Positions 1 to 6,324 of a stretch of DNA of 6,703 bases are shown piece by piece. Positions within the stretch are counted from its first letter, which is position 1; every line of letters begins with the position of its first letter. The DNA lies in the NCBI GenBank assembly GCA_029934165.1, contig JAOZMU010000192.1, positions 1-6,703 of the forward strand. Reading direction: 5' to 3'. The stretch comes from Bacteroidales bacterium (GTDB taxonomy: Bacteria; Bacteroidota; Bacteroidia; Bacteroidales; JAOZMU01). A program made the translations under genes and the position numbers. The notes beneath the pieces were generated by a model. That model was given only the letters and a program-made list of their open reading frames with translations. It ran no database searches and had not been told where the DNA came from.

Positions 1-39
1 AACATATAGGATACAAAATAATCAATTATTAACACCCCA

Positions 40-52
40 GTCTTAGACCTTA
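40..52. repeat. GTCTTAGAC repeat, copy 1
   Basis: The sequence GTCTTAGACCTTA is identical to positions 290-302. Its core is a 9-base palindrome: arms GTCT and AGAC around a central T. In this copy the symmetry does not extend beyond the core. Its function is unknown. It could be a protein-binding half of a dispersed palindromic element or a relic of a repeat family. Confidence 0.5.
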
Positions 53-102
53 ATAAATAGTTTAAATGATTTTTGCGGGTTTTGTAAAATGAAATTTAAA
101 AA

Positions 103-145
103 TGTCATATATTATACTGAAAAGTCCAAAGTTTAATATATGACA
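103..145. repeat. 12-bp perfect inverted repeat
   Basis: TGTCATATATTA at 103-114 is the exact reverse complement of TAATATATGACA at 134-145, with a 19-base loop between. The arms are AT-rich but include a GC pair near each outer end. It lies in non-coding DNA and partly overlaps the degenerate mobile-element copy that begins near 116. It could form a hairpin in RNA from either strand or be the site of a dimeric regulator. There is no following T-run to suggest a terminator. Confidence 0.5.
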
Positions 146-200
146 GTCGCTAATTTATTTAAAGTTTTGCTAATCAATGAATTAGTATTTTTATTAATAA
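116..200 (-). mobile_element. Degenerate copy of a MITE-like repeat, inverted relative to 2332-2469
   Basis: Positions 148-200 match the reverse complement of 2350-2402 at 50 of 53 bases, far above chance even in AT-rich DNA. The similarity continues more weakly to the left: ACTGAAAA at 116 lines up with the terminal inverted repeat of the full copy, and AGTCGCTAATT occurs in both. Relative to the full copy, about 45-50 internal bases are missing between two CGCTAATT boxes, and the other terminal repeat is not recognisable beyond 200. This looks like a shrunken, decayed copy of a short non-autonomous element. No transposase is present. Confidence 0.6.
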
Positions 201-287
201 GCACTCATACAAAAGTTTTTACATATTTACTTGTTCATATTTCGCTGATTAAGTGAACTTTGCAGAAATGCGTAAGCAACATTAAAT

Positions 288-300
288 AGGTCTTAGACCT
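288..300. repeat. 13-base palindrome, GTCTTAGAC repeat copy 2
   Basis: AGGTCT and AGACCT form perfect 6-bp arms around a central T. The 13-base string from 290 to 302 is repeated exactly at 40-52, and the 9-base core recurs at 336-344, only 46 bases further on. The site could bind a dimeric protein or be part of a dispersed repeat. Confidence 0.55.
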
Positions 301-329
301 TAGTTCTTTTATTCTAAAGGAATGGCATG

Positions 330-350
330 AAGTAAGTCTTAGACTTACTT
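330..350. repeat. 21-base perfect palindrome, GTCTTAGAC repeat copy 3
   Basis: AAGTAAGTCT (330-339) and AGACTTACTT (341-350) are exact reverse complements around a single central T at 340. It carries the same 9-base core as copies 1 and 2 but with arms extended to 10 bp by different flanking bases. Conserved core with flanks that covary to keep the symmetry suggests that dyad symmetry itself matters. It lies 6 bases from the terminator-like hairpin at 357-397. Confidence 0.6.
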
Positions 351-356
351 ATAAAT

Positions 357-397
357 CAACCAGCCAAACAGAAGTTTTTTCCAGATTTGGCTGGTTG
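357..397 (-). terminator. Hairpin terminator after the antiporter gene, possibly bidirectional
   Basis: A perfect 12-bp stem pairs 357-368 (CAACCAGCCAAA) with 386-397 (TTTGGCTGGTTG) across a 17-base loop. It starts only 5 bases after the antiporter stop codon, where an intrinsic terminator is expected. In the minus-strand transcript the stem is followed by ATTTATAAG, which is a weak U-tract. On the plus strand it is followed by GTTTTTTATT, a better U-tract, so it may also stop transcription entering from the left. The stem is clear; the direction of use is inferred. Confidence 0.6.
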
Positions 398-402
398 GTT
401 TT

Positions 403-1767
403 TTATTCTTCTTTTTTTATATTTTCATCAGTCGTTTCGGTAGGCTCAACAACTTCATCTTGTTGTATTTCAACATCTTCCTCAACAACGATGTTTTCTT
501 CAGTTGCAATCTCTTCGATTGGTTTGTTGGGTTTTCCAGCAAGTTTTTTCACCAAACCACCCAAAGTCAGCCCTTGAATCAGAATCGAAAAGACAACGAC
601 TATATACGTAGTAGTAAGGATAATATCTCTATCCATCGCCGATGTTAACGTAAGGGCAAGAGCTATCGAAATACCACCACGCAATCCGCCCCAAGTCATT
701 ATGAGACTCGTACCACGCACAAATTCGAGGCGTTTTCGGAAAAACCCAATCGGGATACCCAAAGTTATCAGACGAGACATTAAAACAATCGGAATTGCGA
801 TGAGACCAGCAGTTACAAATTCTTGTGAAAAAGTTACAACCAGCAACTCTAAACCAATGAGAACAAACAAAATAGCATTTAATAAAACATCTACAAGCTC
901 CCAAAATTTATCGACATAACGCTCCGTCAAATCCGAGAAAGCATAGCGACGCGCACGGTTGCCGATAAACAAGCCCGCAACGACAACAGCCAAAGGACCA
1001 GACAAATGCAGCGTACTCGCCAAATAATATGTACCCATGACAAGAGCCAGCGTAATCATAACTTCGGTTTCGTAATGGTCGATAGATTTAAGCATTTTAT
1101 ACGCTAAAAAACCCAGCAAACCGCCAAGCGCAATACCGCCAACTACTTCTTGTCCAAAGAGAATGGCAATATCCGAGCCGCTCACATTGTCGAAACCAGT
1201 TTGCGCGATAGCAAAAAGAGTAAGAAAAATAACAACTCCAATTCCATCGTTGAAAAGAGATTCTCCAATAATTTTTATTTCCAATTTTTTGGGAACATTT
1301 GCTTTTTTCAAAATCCCCAAAACTGCAATTGGGTCTGTTGGCGAAATAAGCGCACCAAAAAGTAATGCGTTTATATACGAAATTTGAAATCCAAAATAAC
1401 CAAAAGCATAAAAAATGAGTGTCCCAACCAAAAAAGTAGATGCAAAAATACCAATGGTTGCAAAAACAAAGATTGGAAATCGCTGTTTTTTAAGCTGTTC
1501 AAGGTCAGTATGCAATGCGCCGGCAAAAAGTAAAAAACTCAGCATAACATCAAGAAGCACTTCCTTAAAATCAATATTTTGCATCAATGTTTCAGCTTGC
1601 TCTAAACAGCATTGAGTATAATTACCCAAAATAATCAAACCAATAGTTGATATAAGTGAAATAACCATTACACCAATAGTACCGGGTAACTTTAAAAAAC
1701 GTATGTTAATATACCCAAATACTGCACTAATAGTTATCAGAATACTAATAATTCCAAAAATATCCAT
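403..1767 (-). CDS. CPA1-family Na+/H+ antiporter (NhaP-like)
   Basis: This 454-residue inner-membrane protein should exchange sodium (or lithium) for protons, supporting pH and salt homeostasis. About 12-13 hydrophobic segments fill residues 3-405. The CPA1 ion-site residues are visible: SPTDP at 142-146 (D145), then ES at 169-170 and FND at 172-174 (E169, N173, D174). The E-to-D spacing of 5 and D-to-D spacing of 29 are those I recall for structurally studied NhaP proteins. R332 and the GLRGG motif (R363) supply the expected basic residues. The ND motif, rather than DD, points to the electroneutral CPA1 type. Residues 416-454 form an odd soluble tail with 16 acidic residues in 39. The ATG at 1767 starts directly before the first membrane helix; the leader AACAATTAAAATT has no Shine-Dalgarno. 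It lies 111 bp after ybaB and is probably transcribed alone or by read-through. The exact subfamily and ion preference are not resolved. Confidence 0.93.
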   Translation of the reverse strand: MDIFGIISILITISAVFGYINIRFLKLPGTIGVMVISLISTIGLIILGNYTQCCLEQAETLMQNIDFKEVLLDVMLSFLLFAGALHTDLEQLKKQRFPIFVFATIGIFASTFLVGTLIFYAFGYFGFQISYINALLFGALISPTDPIAVLGILKKANVPKKLEIKIIGESLFNDGIGVVIFLTLFAIAQTGFDNVSGSDIAILFGQEVVGGIALGGLLGFLAYKMLKSIDHYETEVMITLALVMGTYYLASTLHLSGPLAVVVAGLFIGNRARRYAFSDLTERYVDKFWELVDVLLNAILFVLIGLELLVVTFSQEFVTAGLIAIPIVLMSRLITLGIPIGFFRKRLEFVRGTSLIMTWGGLRGGISIALALTLTSAMDRDIILTTTYIVVVFSILIQGLTLGGLVKKLAGKPNKPIEEIATEENIVVEEDVEIQQDEVVEPTETTDENIKKEE

Positions 1768-1812
1768 AATTTTAATTGTTTTGTGTTAGGTTAAAAATTC
1801 AGCTCAGATTGC

Positions 1813-1842
1813 ATAAAACCCTTATTTTCAGGTGGGTGTCAA
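1813..1842 (-). promoter_or_regulatory. Candidate promoter for the antiporter gene
   Basis: Reading the minus strand, TTGACA (1837-1842) is followed after 18 bases by TTTTAT (1813-1818), about 45 bases ahead of the antiporter ATG. The first box is a perfect sigma-70 type -35; the second matches 4 of 6 at -10. Bacteroidota primary sigma factor usually prefers a TTG / TAnnTTTG pattern, and no good match to that is visible here, so the assignment is tentative. Confidence 0.3.
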
Positions 1843-1878
1843 TTTTTCAGTTAGCAAGTAGTCGTCTAATTTTGTTCC

Positions 1879-2175
1879 TTAAAACAAACCGCTAAGGTCT
1901 GGCAACATTCCTTTCGAAACACCACCCATTTCTTTCTCAAACAATTTTTCTGCCTGTTCTATGGCTCTATTAATTGCTACAAGTGTCAGTTCTTCAATAG
2001 CTTCGCGGTCATCCATTAACTCATCGCTGATAGTAATTTCCAACACTTTTTTGTTTCCGTTTGCTTTCACACGCACAAGCCCACCTTCGGCAACACCCTC
2101 AACAAACATTCCATTAAGTCGTTTATGAGCATCGCCCATTTGTTCGTTCATTTTTCCCATTAAACCTTCTAACAT
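1879..2175 (-). CDS. ybaB: YbaB/EbfC-family nucleoid-associated protein
   Basis: A 98-residue small dimeric DNA-binding protein of the YbaB/EbfC family, which coats or bridges the nucleoid and can influence expression. The family pattern is clear: a helical N-terminus with a Met/Lys-rich stretch, then GGLVRVKANGNKKVLEITIS (31-50) forming the central strands, an acidic DELMDDREAIEEL turn-helix (51-63) and the C-terminal helix with VAINRAIEQAEKLFEKEM (66-83). It is close to the usual 100-110 residues and ends in a Gly/Met-rich tail. The start at 2175 is preceded by AGGACTT, a possible weak ribosome-binding site. In many bacteria this gene sits between dnaX and recR; neither is here. It is 111 bp upstream of the antiporter and is separated from cheW by a 380-bp spacer, so it probably has its own promoter. 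Confidence 0.9.
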   Translation of the reverse strand: MLEGLMGKMNEQMGDAHKRLNGMFVEGVAEGGLVRVKANGNKKVLEITISDELMDDREAIEELTLVAINRAIEQAEKLFEKEMGGVSKGMLPDLSGLF

Positions 2176-2555
2176 AAGTCCTATTTTTTATTGTTACAAA
2201 TTAATAAAATTTCAAAAAATAATTAAGTACAAAGTGTTATTACTGTAAATTGTATATAACTTATATTCAAGTCAATAACAATCCGAAAAAAGTGTCGTAC
2301 ATTTTTGCCAACCTACTTATTGATAAAATTTCTGAAAAAGTCGGAAGAATTATTAAGAAAAATATTAATTCATTGATTAGCGAAACTTTAAATAAATTAG
2401 CGTGAGTTGTGTTTTTGCCTGATATTCAAATAATTAGCGACTATAAGAAAAACTCTTCCGATTTTTCAGTAGAACAATTAAATTAATTGAAATTTTAAAA
2501 AGAAATAAAATATACCTTTAAAACCTAACAAGCTACTACTCAATAATTGTTTATT
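2176..2555. other. 380-bp spacer between cheW and ybaB
   Basis: No coding frame is supported here. The middle third is the MITE-like element at 2332-2469. To its left, which is upstream of ybaB, the minus strand carries TTGACT (2270-2275) and TACAAT (2249-2254) separated by 15 bases. That is a possible but short-spaced promoter for ybaB. A small AT palindrome (ATATAA-C-TTATAT, 2254-2266) overlaps it. To the right, just after the cheW stop, no convincing stem with a U-tract was found, so the receptor-cheW transcript has no obvious terminator before the repeat element. Confidence 0.55.
2332..2469. mobile_element. MITE-like element with ~16-bp terminal inverted repeats
   Basis: CTGAAAAAGTCGGAAGA at 2332-2348 is the reverse complement of TCTTCCGATTTTTCAG at 2454-2469 except for one extra base. 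These repeats bound about 138 bases of non-coding, AT-rich DNA. Inside are three ATTAGCG boxes (about 2376, 2396 and 2433). A decayed inverted relative occurs at 116-200, so the sequence is dispersed, as expected of a miniature inverted-repeat transposable element. I see no clear target-site duplication, no transposase and no known insertion-sequence family signature. Alternatives are a dispersed structured RNA or a regulatory repeat. Confidence 0.6.
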
Positions 2556-3008
2556 TTATAAATTACTTATTGAAAGCACTTTATCAATGTCAAAAATAAA
2601 TATGAAGTCCTTTTTATGAGCAATCATTCCTTTCAAATATTCCGCATTGAATGTTAGTCCTTCGTCTGGCACAGGCAAAATCTCATTGTCGTTTAACGCA
2701 ATAACATCTTGGACATTATTGGCATAAGCGGCAATTTGCGCTTTTTTGTTATTGATTGTCGTATCGAAAACTATAATGACATAACTTTCTGAGTGTGTGG
2801 CTTTTGCATCAGATATTTTGTTATGAATATTTATTATTGGAATAATACTTCCTCTGAAACTAATTACGCCTTCGATAAAACTGTGTGAATTTGGTATTTG
2901 TGTAATGCGCTGATTTTCTAACACTTCCAAGACTTTGTGCGTTGAAACAGCATAACGGTCTTTGCCTATCTTGAATGACAAATAGGTTGGTTTACGCTTT
3001 TTTTTCAT
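2556..3008 (-). CDS. cheW: CheW-type chemotaxis coupling protein
   Basis: A 150-residue cytoplasmic adaptor that links chemoreceptor tips to the CheA kinase. The CheW fold is recognisable: the opening strand YLSFKIGKDRYAVSTHKVLEV (9-29), the hallmark GVISFRGSIIPIINI (47-61) with the conserved RG at 52-53, the second-half strands SYVIIVFD (75-82) and QIAAYANNVQDVIAL (91-105), and the closing FNAEYLKGMI plus FIFIFDIDKVL (120-145). It is a single domain of about the usual 150-170 residues, with no kinase or receiver fused. The KKKRK N-terminus is basic. The ATG at 3008 lies 34 bp after the receptor stop, so the two are probably one operon and this CheW may preferentially serve that receptor. There is no Shine-Dalgarno in the leader (CTGTAACTT). 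No CheA gene is present in the window. Confidence 0.93.
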   Translation of the reverse strand: MKKKRKPTYLSFKIGKDRYAVSTHKVLEVLENQRITQIPNSHSFIEGVISFRGSIIPIINIHNKISDAKATHSESYVIIVFDTTINNKKAQIAAYANNVQDVIALNDNEILPVPDEGLTFNAEYLKGMIAHKKDFIFIFDIDKVLSISNL

Positions 3009-3042
3009 AAGTTACAGGCTTAGTGCAGGTTACAATTTCTAT

Positions 3043-6000
3043 TTAAAACGATTCAAACTCAGAGTCGATACCATTGTCAGGCATTTGAATATTAACACCT
3101 CGTTGTTTTTTCTGGGGTAGTTTTTTTTTAGTTTTTTTAGTTTTTGCTTGTTGGATTGTTGAGTTTATTGTAAAATAACCTATTGAGTTTTTAAGCATTT
3201 CAGACTGCGATGAAAGCTCCTCGCTACCTGTCGAAAGCTCTTCTGCCGATGCTGCATTTTGTTGTGAAACATTATTTAGCTGTACAATAGCAGTTGTAAT
3301 TTGCTGTAATCCACTATCTTGCTCACTGCTTGCTGCAACAATTTCCTGTACCAAAAGAGCTGTTTTCTTTATCTGAGGAACGATATTTTCTAACATAGCA
3401 CCAGATTTTTCGGCAATCTTCAAACTACTTTTCGACACCGAATTTATCTCTTTTGCGGCTTCTTTACTCAACTCGGCAAGTTTGCGCACTTCGCCGGCAA
3501 CAACGGCAAACCCTTCGCCGTGTTCGCCAGCCCGTGCTGCTTCAATCGCCGCATTTATCGCTAAAAGGTCTGTTTTGTCAGCAATATCTGTAACCACCTG
3601 AATTTTCTCAATAATTGTGCGCATTGCTTCCACTGTTGTTTGAACAGATTTACTGCCAATTTCTATTTCTGTAGCAGCTTCTAAAGCTGTTTTTTCTGTT
3701 ATTCCAGCATTCTCAGAGTTTTGGTTTACAGTAGCTTGCATCTGTTCTATCGAGGCTGACACTTGCTCGACAGATGCTGCTTGTTCGTTTGCGCCTTGTG
3801 CCAGACTATTTGCATTATTACTAATCTCTAAACTACCACTTGCAACCCCTTCGGTAGCTTCATCAATTTGCGAAACTGTCTCATTCAGCCTTTTTGTCAT
3901 ATTTACAAGAGCTTTAACAAGAGCGTCATTTTCAGAGCGTTGCTTCAATTTGACAGTCAAATTACCGTCAGCAATTTGCTCTGCTTTATTACATATAACT
4001 TGGTTAATATCAATGAGTTCGTTCATGCCATTTTTCAGACCAATCCAACCACCTTTATAACCATTAAGGGTTAGTTTTTTTGGTGTCTCGCCTTGCGACA
4101 ATAAATCGAGCCCAGCTGTGATTTCTACAAGCGGTTGAGCAATGTAAGCCGATGTTTTGTTTATCCCGCTAATGATTTCGCGAAAAGCACCATTGTATTT
4201 AATTTCGTCTAACGCAATTTTTTCTATTTCACCATCTCGAATTTTTTGGACAAAGTACGAAAATGAATCTACAATTGACTCATTTACTGTTATTAATGAG
4301 TTTATGCTAATTTTTATTGTGTTAAAATCGCCTTTATATTCCTTAGTAATCGGTTCTGGAATCTCTCCATTTGAAATTTTTGTCATATAGCTCGTAGCCA
4401 TTTTTAATGGATTTACGAGAGCTTGCATTGCCTTATTTATTCCTTTAGAAACTATCGCAAATTCGTTTATTCCGTAGCCGATATTCAATTGATTATCAAT
4501 ATTTCCATTCGTTATCGAGTGAGTTGTTTGTATCAAATCTTTTATGAGCAATCCTAGTGGATTTACAATAGCATCTAACGAATCATTAATACCTTGAATA
4601 ATAGTTTTAAATTCGCCTTTATGAGTTGAAACATCGCCTTTTGCCGTTAGTTTTCCACTCTGAACTTTTTTTGTCAGTTTTTGGATTGTTAAAGTTACAC
4701 TTAACAGGTTAGTTCTTACGCTATTAACAATATGAGTCGCAATTATTCGCTTGCCCTGAAGTGCTGGCATTTCGTCCGAAAAATCGCCATTGCCATATTT
4801 GTCAATAATGTCAAGCATATTAAGGATTGCATCTACGTGTAGTTTCACTACTTGATTATAGTTTTGTGCAACATCTTGAAATACACCATTATACGGCGTA
4901 TCGTCCATAAAATATTCGTAATCACCAGCATCGTGCTCACGATACATTTTATTCATGTCGTTTGTTAAATTACGAAGAACACTAAAAGTTTTGTTTAAGT
5001 TATTTTTTATTGTATTGAAGTCGCCATGATATTCTTTTGTAATTTGTTCTGGAATATCGCCTTCCGATAGACGCGAAATGCTATCTGCCGCCATGTCAAG
5101 TGGTTCAGTAATATTCTGAATAACATCGTTGTAGCCAACAATTATCGGATAAAAATCTTGATGAACCTTCGTTTTATCTGCTCGGTGCGATAGTTTACCT
5201 CTTTTAACAGAATCAATCAATTTATCGACTTCTTGCAGTGTCTTACGAATATTTATTTCGATATTTCGACCAGAAAACCATGCAATAATAGAAATAATAA
5301 ATAGGGCTATTATTGAAATTATCATTGCGGTAAATTTCAATTTATTAACGCCAGCCATAATTGTTTCTTCTGGCACAGAGACAATAAACATCCAATGATT
5401 AACGCTCTTACCGATGGCTATTGGAGCGCAAACATAGTGAGAAAGTCCATTGTTTAGGTGAGGCGAATTACGTTCGTAATCGTAAATACTCAAATCTGTT
5501 AATGCTTTTTTGTATGGCTCAACATCTTCACTATTCAGAAAATCAATTTCTGGTTTTCCGATAAAAGTAGTATCAGGATGTGCGACAATTTTCAAATCGC
5601 TTGCTACTAAAAACGCATATCCCGATTTATACGGCGTTACTTTTGTAATCATATTTTGTATTCTTTCGATTGTTATATCTATTCCTGCTACACCGACAAA
5701 TTTTCCATCAAAATGAATAGGTACAACTAAGGAAGTAATCATTACGTTTTTTGTGCCAACCTCGTATAAATAAGGGTCGATAATTACCTCTTTGTCTGTT
5801 TTTTTTGCAATCTGGTAATAATCCCCCACACCGTCAATTGAGTATTCTTTAAGTGGTTCCAGCGCAATTTCGAATTCGGTCTTGATTTCACCTTCTATTC
5901 TGTACCAATATGGGACGAATCGTCCTGTCTCATCGTGTCCCTCTTTGTTAATAAATTTACTGTCAAGTCCATCAAGAGCGTTGGGTTCCCAACATGTCCA

Positions 6001-6309
6001 GACTCCAATGAATTTCGGATTTTCAGTCAATAGATTTTTTAGTTGCGCATTAATAACATCTCTGCGGATATTTGCCGGCATTTTATCCATTCCATCAAAC
6101 ATTTGTGCCATCGTTCTTGCAGCGTCCATAGGAATTTCTAGCTCTGCATCGACAACAGCTCCATAATATTTCGATGTGTTAATCAAATCATTTGTTGCTG
6201 TTTCGCTTTGAATTTGCGATGCCATATACGTTGTGTAAAAAATAATACCAAAAACAAAAATAGCGACTGTTGCTATTACCGTTAAAATTAGTCGAGTAGA
6301 TATTTTCAT
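3043..6309 (-). CDS. Methyl-accepting chemotaxis protein: dCache sensor, ten HAMP-like modules, signalling hairpin
   Basis: A 1088-residue inner-membrane chemoreceptor, about twice the length of classical receptors. Order: TM1 (about 7-30), a periplasmic double-Cache sensor (about 35-320, with GRFVPYWYR at 129-137 and the typical GKFVGVAGIDITIE at 202-215), TM2 (about 326-346), ten HAMP-like modules (about 354-811), the four-helix signalling domain (about 812-1046) and a flexible basic linker. The hairpin tip DLLAINAAIEAARAGEHGEG (914-933), followed by FAVVAGEVRKLAE, binds CheA/CheW; GEV replaces the usual DEV. The hairpin has about 117 residues per arm, roughly 17 heptads, near the 34H-36H classes. 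Likely methylation segments include ASVEQVSAS (845-853) and the SAEELSTGSEE region (1021-1031). The protein ends in EFESF, resembling the NWETF tether. The canonical RxWY amino-acid-binding motif of dCache is not seen, so the ligand is unknown. The ATG at 6309 precedes the TM1 signal anchor directly. Co-transcribed cheW follows by 34 bp. Confidence 0.95.
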   Translation of the reverse strand: MKISTRLILTVIATVAIFVFGIIFYTTYMASQIQSETATNDLINTSKYYGAVVDAELEIPMDAARTMAQMFDGMDKMPANIRRDVINAQLKNLLTENPKFIGVWTCWEPNALDGLDSKFINKEGHDETGRFVPYWYRIEGEIKTEFEIALEPLKEYSIDGVGDYYQIAKKTDKEVIIDPYLYEVGTKNVMITSLVVPIHFDGKFVGVAGIDITIERIQNMITKVTPYKSGYAFLVASDLKIVAHPDTTFIGKPEIDFLNSEDVEPYKKALTDLSIYDYERNSPHLNNGLSHYVCAPIAIGKSVNHWMFIVSVPEETIMAGVNKLKFTAMIISIIALFIISIIAWFSGRNIEINIRKTLQEVDKLIDSVKRGKLSHRADKTKVHQDFYPIIVGYNDVIQNITEPLDMAADSISRLSEGDIPEQITKEYHGDFNTIKNNLNKTFSVLRNLTNDMNKMYREHDAGDYEYFMDDTPYNGVFQDVAQNYNQVVKLHVDAILNMLDIIDKYGNGDFSDEMPALQGKRIIATHIVNSVRTNLLSVTLTIQKLTKKVQSGKLTAKGDVSTHKGEFKTIIQGINDSLDAIVNPLGLLIKDLIQTTHSITNGNIDNQLNIGYGINEFAIVSKGINKAMQALVNPLKMATSYMTKISNGEIPEPITKEYKGDFNTIKISINSLITVNESIVDSFSYFVQKIRDGEIEKIALDEIKYNGAFREIISGINKTSAYIAQPLVEITAGLDLLSQGETPKKLTLNGYKGGWIGLKNGMNELIDINQVICNKAEQIADGNLTVKLKQRSENDALVKALVNMTKRLNETVSQIDEATEGVASGSLEISNNANSLAQGANEQAASVEQVSASIEQMQATVNQNSENAGITEKTALEAATEIEIGSKSVQTTVEAMRTIIEKIQVVTDIADKTDLLAINAAIEAARAGEHGEGFAVVAGEVRKLAELSKEAAKEINSVSKSSLKIAEKSGAMLENIVPQIKKTALLVQEIVAASSEQDSGLQQITTAIVQLNNVSQQNAASAEELSTGSEELSSQSEMLKNSIGYFTINSTIQQAKTKKTKKKLPQKKQRGVNIQMPDNGIDSEFESF
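3046..3060 (-). other. C-terminal EFESF pentapeptide, likely CheR/CheB tether
   Basis: The last five residues of the receptor, E-F-E-S-F (1084-1088), fit the pattern x-aromatic-x-x-aromatic of the NWETF pentapeptide that recruits the methyltransferase CheR and the methylesterase CheB to E. coli Tar and Tsr. They follow a roughly 37-residue hydrophilic linker (1047-1083, rich in K and Q), as required for a flexible tether. The motif is visible; its function here is inferred. Confidence 0.6.
3877..5250 (-). repeat. Tandem array of ten HAMP-like modules within the chemoreceptor
   Basis: Residues 354-811 repeat about every 46 residues. Each module carries a Gly followed by D/E/K/N and usually a hydrophobic residue, at G371, 417, 462, 508, 552, 602, 648, 693, 740 and 782 (spacings 46, 45, 46, 44, 50, 46, 45, 47, 42). 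Most also have a later G-x-F...I...N helix signature, and several open with Pro-Leu (403, 584, 634, 726), as HAMP first helices do. Modules 2 and 7 are near copies (IPEQITKEYHGDFNTIK against IPEPITKEYKGDFNTIK). HAMP domains are parallel four-helix bundles in dimers that convert helix motions, so ten in a row would make a long signalling stalk. Modules 1 and 10 are the most divergent, and the exact boundaries are approximate. Confidence 0.8.
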
Positions 6310-6324
6310 AAATCTTTATTTTGT

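Larger units (their letters stand above)
1..402. other. Gene-free spacer downstream of the antiporter, rich in palindromes
   Basis: No credible coding frame is visible on either strand across these 402 bases. The stretch is very AT-rich. It holds three copies of the 9-base core GTCTTAGAC (40-48, 290-298, 336-344), a 12-bp inverted repeat at 103-145, a degenerate relative (about 116-200) of the MITE-like element found at 2332-2469, and a terminator-like hairpin at 357-397 directly after the antiporter stop. Whatever gene lies to the left begins or ends outside the window. A small RNA cannot be excluded, but nothing specific supports one. Confidence 0.7.

Noticed and set aside
40..350. GTCTTAGAC copies as a CRISPR array
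   Set aside because: There are only three 9-13-base copies with unequal spacing (about 250 and 46 bases), no repeat of CRISPR length, and no cas gene.
629..904. 91-codon open frame on the minus strand inside the antiporter gene
   Set aside because: It lies wholly in another frame of a gene with clear CPA1 motifs, and its translation has an irregular, Cys/Trp-rich composition with no recognisable domain.
1879..2175. ybaB as a truncated gene
   Set aside because: At 98 residues it is slightly short, but all conserved segments from the N-terminal helix to the final helix are present and there is an in-frame natural stop.
2480..2555. Terminator after cheW
   Set aside because: The region is A/T-rich with T-runs in the minus transcript, but I could not find a stem with GC pairs directly ahead of them.
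5850..5950. Amino-acid-binding motif in the dCache sensor
   Set aside because: The region has GRFVPYWYR, but the RxWY spacing I recall for amino-acid-sensing dCache domains is not met (Pro stands two before the Trp), so I do not assign an amino-acid ligand.
5882..6166. 94-codon open frame on the plus strand opposite the receptor sensor domain
   Set aside because: It is antisense to the well-supported dCache coding sequence, has no recognisable motif, and looks like a chance frame. The other plus-strand frames opposite the antiporter and receptor were dropped for the same reason.
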